NCBI GenBank assembly: GCA_937871585.1
Contig: CALMPJ010000043.1
Coordinates: 20,236-84,235 of the forward strand
Length of the DNA stretch: 64,000 nt
Source: an uncultured Acidobacteriota bacterium
GTDB lineage: Bacteria > Acidobacteriota > Blastocatellia > Pyrinomonadales > Pyrinomonadaceae
Reading direction: 5' to 3'
The notes under the pieces are model-generated. The model had not been told where the DNA came from, searched no databases, and was given only the letters and a program-made list of their open reading frames with translations. How positions within the stretch are numbered: position 1 is the first letter of the stretch; each line of letters begins with the position of its first letter. Positions 53,384 to 61,664 of the stretch are shown here, in pieces. A program made the position numbers and the translations under genes.

Positions 53384-53959
53384 CTACTTCGGTGCCGCTG
53401 CAGGCGTCGGACGAGCGTTGTAAAAGGTAATGAAATCTTTTGTGATATCAGCGGCGGGAGCCAACGTTAGCAGCGAGCCGCTGTCGACTAGTTTCGCAAC
53501 GTCGAAGACAGCCGTAAAGCCATTCTTTGTCGCGTACTCATCAAGAGCCTTGCCGATGTCAATGCTGATAGGACCGACGATCTCGTCGCGCTTCTTTGGG
53601 TAGTCACGCTTTAGGTCATCGTCCTTATATTTCAAGTCGCGCTGAAGCCGCTCGCCTTCTTCTTGCTTGTTCGAATAGGCCGTCGGGTTAAACTGATTTT
53701 GCGGCAGTTTCTGCATATTTTCGAGGTCGCGGGCAATCGTCTGAAGTCTGGTTTGGCCATCCTGCAGTTCTTTTACGCGAGCCGCAAACAATGCATCTAC
53801 CTGTTTATTGGCATTGACCAATTTCGTAATTCCGCCTTTATCATCACTGAACAAGACAGTGTTGATAAATCCATACTTTGCCTGAGTCTGAGCGGACGCT
53901 GCTGCGGCAAATACCAACGATAGAACAAAAACCGAGAAGATCGAACTGACTACTTTCAT
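53384..53959 (-). CDS. OmpH/Skp-family periplasmic chaperone, copy 2 of tandem pair
   Basis: I choose the ATG at 53959, which begins a signal peptide (MKVVSSIFSVFVLSLVFAAAASAQ); earlier starts at 53977 and 53980 add a basic tail. The mature 167 residues are predicted coiled-coil tentacles (VKELQDGQTRLQTIARDLENMQKLPQ and LQRDLKYKDDDLKRDYPKKRDEI) ending in the OmpH core (KALDEYATKNGFTAVFDVAKLVDSGSLL). It should escort unfolded outer-membrane proteins to BamA. It is a paralogue of the gene just upstream, with similar ends (DITKDFITFYNARPTPAA). Confidence 0.9.
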   Translation of the reverse strand: MKVVSSIFSVFVLSLVFAAAASAQTQAKYGFINTVLFSDDKGGITKLVNANKQVDALFAARVKELQDGQTRLQTIARDLENMQKLPQNQFNPTAYSNKQEEGERLQRDLKYKDDDLKRDYPKKRDEIVGPISIDIGKALDEYATKNGFTAVFDVAKLVDSGSLLTLAPAADITKDFITFYNARPTPAAAPK

Positions 53960-53986
53960 TATAAAACTATGCCTCATCAAAAAAAT

Positions 53987-54019
53987 CGCGGCCTGGACAA
54001 AACCAATGCCTCGGCCGCG
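53987..54019 (-). terminator. Rho-independent terminator after first skp copy
   Basis: On the minus strand CGCGGCC arms (54013-54019 and 53987-53993) enclose a 19-base loop and are followed by an AT-rich run of seven T. It sits between the two skp copies, 24 bases after the stop at 54043, so part of the transcription ends here and expression of the second copy and later genes would be lower or independently started. Confidence 0.8.
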
Positions 54020-54042
54020 TCAAAATACTGTGTCACCGAACA

Positions 54043-54642
54043 CTATCGCGGCGTCGAAGCCGTTGCCGCGGGAGCAGGCCGAGCGTTGTAGAACGTGATA
54101 AATTCCTTAGTAACGTCAACCTTGTTTGGAATGTAAGCAAGCAAGATCTTCTGTTGATCGAGAGCCGAAGCGTCGAGGATCAGATCGTAGCCCTTTGCCG
54201 CAGCAAATTCCTGCATTGCCTTGCCGATATCCTGTTGGATCGGGCCAAGCAACTGGGGCTGGCGGCGCTGAAAACGCTCTTTGCCTTCCTCTTGCTTTCG
54301 CTTGATCTGAACCTCTAGGTTCTGATACTCCTCAAACTTCGCATTAGCAGCCTGCTCGTTTACAGGTACGGTCTTGGCGGCGATCTGATCCTGGAGAACC
54401 TTTAGTTCCTTTGCCAGGTTTTCATACTTTGTCGCCAGCGTTTTGAGTTCGGCGTCGAGCGGCTTGAACTCATTTTCAAGAGCAGTCATCGCGTTCGTAT
54501 ATTTGACGATGCCCTTTTCTCCGTCGAATTCAAGAGTATTGATAACGACGATCTTTAATGGAGCCGGTGTTTGTGCCGAAGCCGCGATCGCAAATGTCAG
54601 GCACAAAACGAGACCTGCTACTGATCCAAAAAGTCTTTTCAT
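54043..54642 (-). CDS. OmpH/Skp-family periplasmic chaperone, copy 1 of tandem pair
   Basis: The 199-residue protein has a signal peptide (MKRLFGSVAGLVLCLTFAIAASAQ) and the OmpH/Skp architecture: a small beta core at both ends (KIVVINTLEFDGEKGIVKY and AAKGYDLILDASALDQQKILLAYIPN) with long charged helices between (LDAELKTLATKYENLAKELKVLQDQI, QVQIKRKQEEGKERF). It is about 40 residues longer than E. coli Skp. It is transcribed after bamA with a 144-base gap, and its close relative is the next gene. Both probably work in outer-membrane protein transport to BamA. Confidence 0.9.
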   Translation of the reverse strand: MKRLFGSVAGLVLCLTFAIAASAQTPAPLKIVVINTLEFDGEKGIVKYTNAMTALENEFKPLDAELKTLATKYENLAKELKVLQDQIAAKTVPVNEQAANAKFEEYQNLEVQIKRKQEEGKERFQRRQPQLLGPIQQDIGKAMQEFAAAKGYDLILDASALDQQKILLAYIPNKVDVTKEFITFYNARPAPAATASTPR

Positions 54643-54786
54643 TACTTAGAATAACTCCCAGAGCCAAATAAAGGCTCAATAACCAACATAATTCACATTC
54701 TATTTGAAACTCTATACGCCGTATTTGTTGCTTACGGTTTCAAAAAAAGAAACGAAATCTTATAGCGCCGTCCGCACTATGTCAAT

Positions 54787-57700
54787 TTAGAACGTACGAC
54801 CGACCGTAAATCTAAATCCGTTGCGTTTGCCGGGCAAGAATATTCCCGGCAACTCTTCGGTATAGCCGAGCTTCGCATTCGGGTTGTAATAATAGATCAA
54901 GCGAAACGGAACATTAACGACCGGAACCTGAACTCGGAGTTCGAGACCGACGCTCGCCTTGAAATCTTTGATCCCGCCAAAGGCACTGTCATTTACACGA
55001 AGCAGCGAATTCTGCTGAACATCGCCTCGCAAGTATAGCGGCTGAACCTGCGGCGACAGACTGGTCGGACACCCAAATCGGTTACCGTGACAGAACTCAT
55101 TTAGGTAATCGCTCTTCGTCATTACACGCCCGCGGTAGTAAAGAATGCTGCCAAAGCTGCTCTCAAGCACCGGCGTGTTGATCAATCCGAGAGCGGTAAG
55201 TCGCCCGGCTCCTAAAAACGTGTCGTCCGCTAAAAATTCACTATTGATGACCTGCGTGCCGGATTTCCGCAAATTGAACACCGAACCTACATCCGCGAAC
55301 ACGGCCATTGTCGCCGGGCCAAATAGCGGAATTCGATACTCAACGTTGCCGAGCAATTGCGTGTCGCCGCCGATGAACCGATAATTTCGCGAGAACAGTG
55401 CAGGATTGGCACCTTCGTATCCAGTCAACTGCCCGATCGTCGCGATCTCGTCACGAGTTCGGCTGTCGAGATTGTGGTTAGTGTTTGCCGTGCCGCTGGC
55501 GTTTGTCGTAACTAAAACATTGCGGCTCGTTACATACGTATCGAACGGCGATACCGGGCCGATCGAACGAGAGTTGTAACCACGAATATCGTTCTCGCTG
55601 CCGAGGTAGAATCGTTCGTAAGCCGGAACACCGCCAACGAACGATATTGAGTTAGCGTTTCGGATCTTGTCATTGATAGACCAAGCTCCGATAGTTGCTG
55701 CCGTTACCCTGAACGCCAAAACCTCAGGATTCTTCGACCGTTTCTTACGCATCGGGATGAACTTTGAGTAAGAAACGTTCGGCGAATAGGTCCTAACATC
55801 GCCGCCTAGACCCGAAAAACCGATCGAAAACGATAACTGCGAACCGCGAAGCGTATCGATTCCATTCTTCGCCGGCTGTCTCGTGTCGTAAACGAATGAA
55901 CCGGTAATACGGCTGGTCAAAATATTCGGTTGACGATAGATGATCGGAATGGTCGCCGCCGGATCAGCACTTTGGTTGATCTCCGGATCGGTCAAGTTTG
56001 TTAGCGAAGCCTGATAGGTCAATCCAACACGCGAAAACTGTGTGAAACGACGTTTCTTGAAGAACAGCTCCGACAAAGGTGCGGTCATAAAGACATTCGC
56101 GCCGTAGGTGCTCTGTGTAAACAGATTGGCCGAATCAGTAACGATCTGGCCGTTCGGATTATAAAGATCGTTCAGAATGTCCGTGTTTTGGGTCAGGAAG
56201 GTGCCTTCGCCAAAGAACTTGTAACGGCTGGCAAAAACCGAAAAACCAACGGAGATCGGACGATCGCGGAAGTAGGGCTCTTGATATGTAAACTGAATGG
56301 TTTGCTGCCTGTTTCCGGCACCTACATTCAGCGACAAGATCTCTCCGCGGCCTGCCAAGTTATTCGTTGAATATTCAAGCCCAAAGAACGAACCGCCAAT
56401 GCCCGAAATGCCGCCGTTAAACGAGATCTGCTGGCGCCCTTTCTCTTTAACCTTTACGATCAGATCGACGTTTCCTTGCTCTTCGTCGGTTCGGATCTCG
56501 ACATCCTGATCCTTATCGATCGGATCGAAATACTGTGTCTGATTGAGACGGGCGACGGAGATCTCGAGGTAATTCTGGTTGTAGATATCGCCTTCGTTGA
56601 TCAGGAATTCACGACGCATAACGCGATCGCGTGTGAATGTGTTGCCGACAAATTCTAAACGTCGTAGCGAAAACTGCTTGCCCTCGTCAATGCGAATAAC
56701 AACATCAACGATGCCTTCCTTCGGATTGGCAGGATTGTCTTTGTATTCAGGTTCAGGCTCGGCTGTGTACTGTACGAAACCTTGTCCGCCGTATACTTTC
56801 TTGAGATCCTCGTAAACGCCCTCTTGCAGCCGTTTACCGTCGATGATCTCGCCTTTCTTTAGGCCAACGTATGCCAAGATCTGCTGTTCGCTGAAGATCG
56901 AATTTCCTTCGACCTTTAGTTCACCGACGCGGAAAACACGGCCTTCGGTAACAGGAACAACGATCCGGAGCGTATCATCCTTGGACGTAACGAGCGGTAG
57001 CGGGAACAGCCTCAGTACAGGAAATCCTGTTCGTTTGTATCCTTGGTCAATAACCACAGGCTCGCCAACGCGGGCCTGGAAATAACCTTTGGACCACATA
57101 TACGACCGGACATTTCGTTCGAGGTCGTATTGCAGTTTCCTCATATCGAGGATGTCCATGCCCTTGAATCGCTCTATAATGCCCGTTTCTTTGACAAGCT
57201 GAAGAGCATTTCGAAGTTCGCCGTCTTTAAAATTCTCGTTACCTTCGAACTCGATCTTGACGATGCGCGAGCGATTCCCTTGGTCGACGTTGAATGTAAG
57301 TGCGATCGATGTCGCCGAAACCTCTTCTTCCTGTACTGTTACTGTCGCATTAGGGAAGCCTTTCGAGGCAAGCATTTCGCGGAGAAGTCTGGTAGCGTTC
57401 CTTGCTTTAACAGGATCGTAAACAGATTCTTTGGAAATACCTACGCGCTTTTCGCGAAATTCTTTGAGAATGTCCGATTCGGGTATCGCTTTTGAACCTT
57501 TGAATACGAGGTCACGAATGATCGCTAATTCGCGAACTTCGAAGATCACATTAACGCCTCCGCGAATTCCTTCTTCGGTGAGTACGCGTGTTGCAGTTTT
57601 ATCGAAAAAGTTAAGTGAAAGTAATTCTTTGAGGTCGCGCTCAAGAGCGGCAGGATCGTAAACGTCGCCGGGACGCGTTTTGATGTAGTACAGCAGATCT

Positions 57701-57870
57701 TCGTCGCGAAGACGTCGATTTCCCTGAATATCAACACTCTCAACAACCTGTTGTTTATTGGACGCCGTCTCAACAGCGTTAGATCTCGCAGCGTCAGTGC
57801 CCGCAAACACATTGACCGCAAACATCGCGGTAGCAAGGCAAAGAAACGCAAAAGCGCGAAGCTTGAACAT
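54787..57870 (-). CDS. bamA: Outer membrane protein assembly factor BamA
   Basis: The 1027-residue protein has a signal peptide (ending VFAG). Five POTRA domains follow (about 40-480, the first VESVDIQGNRRLRDEDLLYYIKTRPGD, each with the G-N-R-L/F-R-D-E pattern), then the D15 surface-antigen barrel (VKEKGRQQISFNGGISGIGGSF onward). The FYLGSENDIRGYNSRSIGP segment holds the RGY/RGF-type conserved loop. The chain ends in FRFTVGRTF, with the terminal Phe. It is longer than the 800 or so residues of E. coli BamA, mainly by loop insertions in the barrel. It inserts beta-barrel proteins into the outer membrane and is first in the block with skp genes. Confidence 0.96.
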   Translation of the reverse strand: MFKLRAFAFLCLATAMFAVNVFAGTDAARSNAVETASNKQQVVESVDIQGNRRLRDEDLLYYIKTRPGDVYDPAALERDLKELLSLNFFDKTATRVLTEEGIRGGVNVIFEVRELAIIRDLVFKGSKAIPESDILKEFREKRVGISKESVYDPVKARNATRLLREMLASKGFPNATVTVQEEEVSATSIALTFNVDQGNRSRIVKIEFEGNENFKDGELRNALQLVKETGIIERFKGMDILDMRKLQYDLERNVRSYMWSKGYFQARVGEPVVIDQGYKRTGFPVLRLFPLPLVTSKDDTLRIVVPVTEGRVFRVGELKVEGNSIFSEQQILAYVGLKKGEIIDGKRLQEGVYEDLKKVYGGQGFVQYTAEPEPEYKDNPANPKEGIVDVVIRIDEGKQFSLRRLEFVGNTFTRDRVMRREFLINEGDIYNQNYLEISVARLNQTQYFDPIDKDQDVEIRTDEEQGNVDLIVKVKEKGRQQISFNGGISGIGGSFFGLEYSTNNLAGRGEILSLNVGAGNRQQTIQFTYQEPYFRDRPISVGFSVFASRYKFFGEGTFLTQNTDILNDLYNPNGQIVTDSANLFTQSTYGANVFMTAPLSELFFKKRRFTQFSRVGLTYQASLTNLTDPEINQSADPAATIPIIYRQPNILTSRITGSFVYDTRQPAKNGIDTLRGSQLSFSIGFSGLGGDVRTYSPNVSYSKFIPMRKKRSKNPEVLAFRVTAATIGAWSINDKIRNANSISFVGGVPAYERFYLGSENDIRGYNSRSIGPVSPFDTYVTSRNVLVTTNASGTANTNHNLDSRTRDEIATIGQLTGYEGANPALFSRNYRFIGGDTQLLGNVEYRIPLFGPATMAVFADVGSVFNLRKSGTQVINSEFLADDTFLGAGRLTALGLINTPVLESSFGSILYYRGRVMTKSDYLNEFCHGNRFGCPTSLSPQVQPLYLRGDVQQNSLLRVNDSAFGGIKDFKASVGLELRVQVPVVNVPFRLIYYYNPNAKLGYTEELPGIFLPGKRNGFRFTVGRTF

Positions 57871-58109
57871 AAACCGAATATCCCTTTATTATTGCAAACT
57901 AAAGAGCTTCGAAAAGCTCTGTGACGCCGACCGTATAAATTGAAGCACGCCAAATACTTGGCGTTCTGCCGGCATCTTAGTGTCGGATCTAACGCTAACT
58001 AAGATTCGCGCCTCAAACCGCAGGTTGCCCTATGGTTACTTAACCAACAAACTCCCGAATTATACAGCGCTAAGGGGCAAAAACAAAGGCAGGAACAGTG
58101 CGCCTGAGG

Positions 58110-58910
58110 CTACTTTTTGAGCCAACCGAAAAGCGCGTCGACGGTGATATCGCGGTTGGTCTCGTAGATCGCCTTGGTTAAAGGCACCGACATCGGACAA
58201 ACTTGGACACAATTCTGTGCGTTTCCGCAGTTTCCGATGCCGTCATCACCGAGCAGTCCGTTCAGGCGCTCTTCTTTCGTTATGGCACCGACAGGGTGCA
58301 TATTGAACAGACGAGCCTGTGCGATAGCCTGCGGTCCGATGTAGTTGTCATCGCCATACTGCGGGCATGCCTCGAGACAGCAGCCGCATGTCATACAACG
58401 CGAGAATGCATATCGTTCCTGAGCTATCTCGTTCGAAAGCTGCGGCCCGGGCCCAAGGCCGTAACTGCCGTCAAGCTCGATCCATGCCTCGACTTTCTTG
58501 AGATGTTCGAACATCTGCGAGCGATCGACCTTGAGATCGCGAACATTCGGAAACTTCGACATCGGCTGCAAAGTGATCGTATCCGAACCCGAAGCCAGCA
58601 ACAGATCGTCGACCAAAGCCGAGCACGATTGCCGCACCTTGCCGTCGATCACCATCGTGCAAATGCCGCATACCTGCTCAAGACACGACATGTCCCAAAC
58701 CGGCGGCGTAGTCGCCTTGCCCTCGACAGTAACAGGCTCCTTACGTATCTCCATCAACGCCGAAATGACGTTCAGGTTACGACGATACCTAAGCTCAAAC
58801 GTCTCAAAATGCGCTTCAGCACTTTCGTTCTCTCGTCGCTGGATCTTGAACTTGATCTCGGTCGGCGGATTATCCAATCGTTTCTTTTCGATATGAGCGT
58901 TCGTCGTCAT
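58110..58910 (-). CDS. sdhB: Succinate dehydrogenase/fumarate reductase iron-sulfur subunit
   Basis: The 266-residue subunit carries electrons between SdhA and the membrane subunit. CLEQVCGICTMVIDG with the following Cys gives the [2Fe-2S] ligands. CMTCGCCLEACPQY gives the [4Fe-4S] cluster. NCGNAQNCVQVCPMSVPL gives the [3Fe-4S] cluster. The first motif is slightly divergent from the usual CREGICGSC but keeps all cysteines. Its ATG overlaps the sdhA stop by four bases (ATGA). It acts at the inner membrane, facing the cytoplasm. Confidence 0.96.
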   Translation of the reverse strand: MTTNAHIEKKRLDNPPTEIKFKIQRRENESAEAHFETFELRYRRNLNVISALMEIRKEPVTVEGKATTPPVWDMSCLEQVCGICTMVIDGKVRQSCSALVDDLLLASGSDTITLQPMSKFPNVRDLKVDRSQMFEHLKKVEAWIELDGSYGLGPGPQLSNEIAQERYAFSRCMTCGCCLEACPQYGDDNYIGPQAIAQARLFNMHPVGAITKEERLNGLLGDDGIGNCGNAQNCVQVCPMSVPLTKAIYETNRDITVDALFGWLKK

Positions 58911-60688
58911 TTCTTTCCTTTCGAATAATCTCTCTTTCTCGGCTCGACCAGCGATACATCGATCGATTCGTAACTGAGAACCGGAGCCTCAGCGGAGTAT
59001 TCGGCGATCGTTGTTTTCATGAAGTTCTCGTCATCGCGATCCGGGAAATCGGGTTTGTAATGTGCCCCGCGAGATTCGTTGCGATTTAGTGCTCCGAGCG
59101 TGATGACGCGAGCGAGCTCGAGCATGTTCGTAAGCTGACGAGCGTGCGGAATTGCCTGCGTCGCCCACAGATTCGAATCGTTGATCGAGATATTCTTCGA
59201 ACGCTCTTGTAGCTCGCGGATCTTGTCGTCGGTCGCTTGCAGACGGTCGTTGTAGCGAACCACGGTGACGTTGTCGGTCATTACCTTGCCAAGTTCGTCG
59301 TGCAGCTTGTACTGATTCTCGCCGCCGGTTGAGCTGACAATTGCGTCGTTCAATGCCTGCTGTTTCTTAAGCTCGGCATCATGTACGCCGTTGGTTTCGG
59401 TGTTGCCGCGTTCAACGTTCTTGGCGTATTCGATCGCCGACGGTGCTGCGACAAATCCGCCGTAAACGCAGGAAACAAGCGAGTTAGCTCCTAAACGGTT
59501 TGCTCCGTGGATAGAATAGTCGCATTCGCCGGCAGCGAAAAGTCCGGGAATATTTGTCCGCTGTTCAAAATCTACCCAAAGTCCACCCATCGAATAATGA
59601 ACGCCCGGAAAAATGCGCATCGGCACATATCTCGGATCGTCGCCGACGAACATCTCGTAAATTTCAAGGATCGCGCCAAGCTTTCGAGTCAGCGTTTCGG
59701 CGTCGATATGCGTCAGATCGAGATAGACCTGATTCTCGCCGGCGACACCGTGGCCTTCGAGACAAACTTGGAATATCTCACGCGTCGCAATGTCTCGCGG
59801 AACAAGATTGCCGTACGCCGGATATTTTTCTTCGAGGAAATACCAGCGTTCATTCTCCGGAATGTCACGCGGGCTGCGTGTGTCGCCATCGGCCTTTGGC
59901 ACCCAAACACGCCCGCCTTCGCCGCGTGCGGATTCCGACATTAGCCGAAGCTTGTCTTCGCCGGGAATTGACGTTGGATGAACTTGGATAAACTCGCCAT
60001 TCGCATACCGAGCACCTTGTGTATAACAAGCCGCCGAAGCGCTGCCTGTACACGTCATCGAATTGGTTGATTTGCCGAATATCAGGCCTGGCCCGCCCGT
60101 TGCCATGATCACGGCGTCGGCTGCGAATGCCTTGAGCTCAAGTGTTTGCAGGTTCATCGCGATCAGGCCGCGGCAAACCTGATGATCGTCCAAAACGAGC
60201 GAGAGCATCTCCCAGCCTTCGTATTTTGTGACCTTTCCGGCGACTTCCCATTTACGAACTTGCTCATCGAGAGCGTAAAGCAACTGCTGTCCTGTCGAAG
60301 CACCTGAAAACGCAGTTCTATGATGAAGTGTTCCGCCAAAGCGTCGAAAATCGAGCAGTCCTTCTTTCGTTCGCGAGAACGGCACGCCCATTCTGTCGAA
60401 CAAGTAGATGATCTCAGGAGCCATGTCGCACATACGTTTGACCGGCGGTTGATTGGCGAGAAAGTCGCCGCCGTAAACAGTGTCATCGAGATGCTTTGCG
60501 GGTGAATCGCCTTCGCCCTTGGTGTTTACCGCACCGTTGATGCCGCCTTGGGCACACACGGAATGCGAGCGCTTGACCGGAACGACCGAGATCAGATCGA
60601 CGTCGTGTCCGGCCTCGGCGATCTTCATCGCCGCCGCAAGTCCGGCGAGCCCTCCGCCGACGATCGCAATTTTTGAACTGCTTGCCAT
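58907..60688 (-). CDS. sdhA: Succinate dehydrogenase/fumarate reductase flavoprotein subunit
   Basis: The 593-residue flavoprotein oxidises succinate to fumarate. The FAD-binding GGGLAGLAAA is at about 11-20 and SHSVCAQGGINGA holds the histidine (His42) that links FAD covalently. Later GNGEFIQVHPT-type and LFAAGECDYSIHGANRLGANSL blocks match the family. The ends of the protein and the short length fit the B-type enzymes of Bacteroidetes and Bacillus more than the E. coli enzyme. It follows sdhC after a 75-base gap that holds a palindromic repeat, with no clear ribosome site ahead of its ATG, and overlaps sdhB by four bases. Confidence 0.96.
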   Translation of the reverse strand: MASSSKIAIVGGGLAGLAAAMKIAEAGHDVDLISVVPVKRSHSVCAQGGINGAVNTKGEGDSPAKHLDDTVYGGDFLANQPPVKRMCDMAPEIIYLFDRMGVPFSRTKEGLLDFRRFGGTLHHRTAFSGASTGQQLLYALDEQVRKWEVAGKVTKYEGWEMLSLVLDDHQVCRGLIAMNLQTLELKAFAADAVIMATGGPGLIFGKSTNSMTCTGSASAACYTQGARYANGEFIQVHPTSIPGEDKLRLMSESARGEGGRVWVPKADGDTRSPRDIPENERWYFLEEKYPAYGNLVPRDIATREIFQVCLEGHGVAGENQVYLDLTHIDAETLTRKLGAILEIYEMFVGDDPRYVPMRIFPGVHYSMGGLWVDFEQRTNIPGLFAAGECDYSIHGANRLGANSLVSCVYGGFVAAPSAIEYAKNVERGNTETNGVHDAELKKQQALNDAIVSSTGGENQYKLHDELGKVMTDNVTVVRYNDRLQATDDKIRELQERSKNISINDSNLWATQAIPHARQLTNMLELARVITLGALNRNESRGAHYKPDFPDRDDENFMKTTIAEYSAEAPVLSYESIDVSLVEPRKRDYSKGKK

Positions 60689-60703
60689 AACTAAAATTAG
60701 TCA

Positions 60704-60758
60704 GAGTTACGCCTTTAGGCGTGAATATTTGACGGAATCACGCCTAAAGGCGTAACTC
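60704..60758. repeat. Perfect nested palindromic repeat inside the sdh operon
   Basis: Two exact 21-base inverted arms (60704-60724 and 60738-60758) flank a 13-base spacer. Each arm contains the short palindrome ACGCCT-TT-AGGCGT (or its complement), so two small hairpins can form or one long one. It occupies almost the whole 75-base gap between sdhC and sdhA. It looks like a REP-type element; the phrase GCCTAAAGGCGT is one I associate with dispersed repeats in environmental bacteria. Confidence 0.75.
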
Positions 60759-60763
60759 AAACT

Positions 60764-61480
60764 CTAAAACTTCACCGAGCCGCTCGGCGCTGACTTCTTC
60801 GGTTCCTCACACAGCATCTGCGGCATCACACCGCACGGACGTACGAACGCGACCGCAGCATTTATACCCAGGAACGACAGTCCCAATGCGAGACCCAAAC
60901 ATCCGCGAAGCAGCCATTTCTGGGCATTTTCGCCAATGACCAATCCCCAATCGACCGCGAACAAAAAAAAGCCGTACGCCAAGTGCCACGCCGTCGCAAG
61001 CACACCTAATATATAGACGATCAGAAGCCATGAGATCTGAAAGTCATTCGAGACGATCGAAAACGCGGTATCGGCATTTCCGGCGACAGCCTTCATCGTC
61101 AGTCCCGGGATCAAGCCAAATCTAAAATGCAGCAGATGAAACAGAATGAACAGGAACAAGAAAATTCCCGTCGCTCGCTGTATAAAGTAGAACCAGTTTC
61201 TGCCGTAGCCATAACTCAGAACGTTCGATTTCGACTCAGCCGCGATGATCACACCGTAAACCGAATGAAACACAAGCGGCAGAAAGATACCGAATATCTC
61301 GATAAACAATAGGAACGGGAGATCGTGTATCTCCTGAACCTTTTTGTTGAATAACGCGGCCCCGTTCATCGCGGCCGCGTTCGTGAACATATGCACGAAA
61401 AAGAACAGCCCAAGCGGAACAATGCCCGTCAACTGATGAAGTTTACGCAAAAGGAAAGTTGTCGAGAACTTGATCGCCAT
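60764..61480 (-). CDS. sdhC: Succinate dehydrogenase cytochrome b558 subunit
   Basis: The 238-residue membrane subunit has five hydrophobic helices and the cytochrome b558 family pattern. LTGIVPLGLFFFVHMFTNAAAMNG, VFHSVYGVIIA, QRATGIFLFLFILFHLLHFRFG and TAWHLAYGFFLFAVDWG provide the heme histidines. It anchors SdhAB and passes electrons to menaquinone. A single large cytochrome subunit with five helices is the hallmark of type B succinate:quinone oxidoreductases. It is the first gene of sdhC-sdhA-sdhB, divergent from the LysR gene. Confidence 0.95.
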   Translation of the reverse strand: MAIKFSTTFLLRKLHQLTGIVPLGLFFFVHMFTNAAAMNGAALFNKKVQEIHDLPFLLFIEIFGIFLPLVFHSVYGVIIAAESKSNVLSYGYGRNWFYFIQRATGIFLFLFILFHLLHFRFGLIPGLTMKAVAGNADTAFSIVSNDFQISWLLIVYILGVLATAWHLAYGFFLFAVDWGLVIGENAQKWLLRGCLGLALGLSFLGINAAVAFVRPCGVMPQMLCEEPKKSAPSGSVKF

Positions 61481-61570
61481 CGTGATCTGATCCTAAATAA
61501 TCGTGCTGGATTGTGTTATTTCCGTAAAATCGAATTCTAAATGCAAAAACTCGCAACGGCAATCTTGCAT

Positions 61571-61586
61571 CGATAGCTTTTTATCG
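61571..61586. promoter_or_regulatory. Candidate LysR operator between sdhC and lysR-type gene
   Basis: The interrupted palindrome CGATA-6-TATCG lies in the 184-base gap between the divergent sdhC and LysR genes, 79 bases before the LysR start and 91 bases before the sdhC start. Its spacing and T...A ends resemble the T-N11-A sites bound by LysR regulators. No experimental or comparative support is available here. Confidence 0.35.
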
Positions 61587-61664
61587 TAAAGCCTGCGTAA
61601 TATAAGGTAAAATGAAAAAGATTAGTGATATCAAGTAGTTTCGCTAATTTGACTCAAGACTGAT

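Noticed and set aside
54643..54786. Small inverted repeats (GAGCC/GGCTC and CCGTA/TACGG) between bamA and skp
   Set aside because: Stems of only five bases and no following T run, so not called as a terminator.
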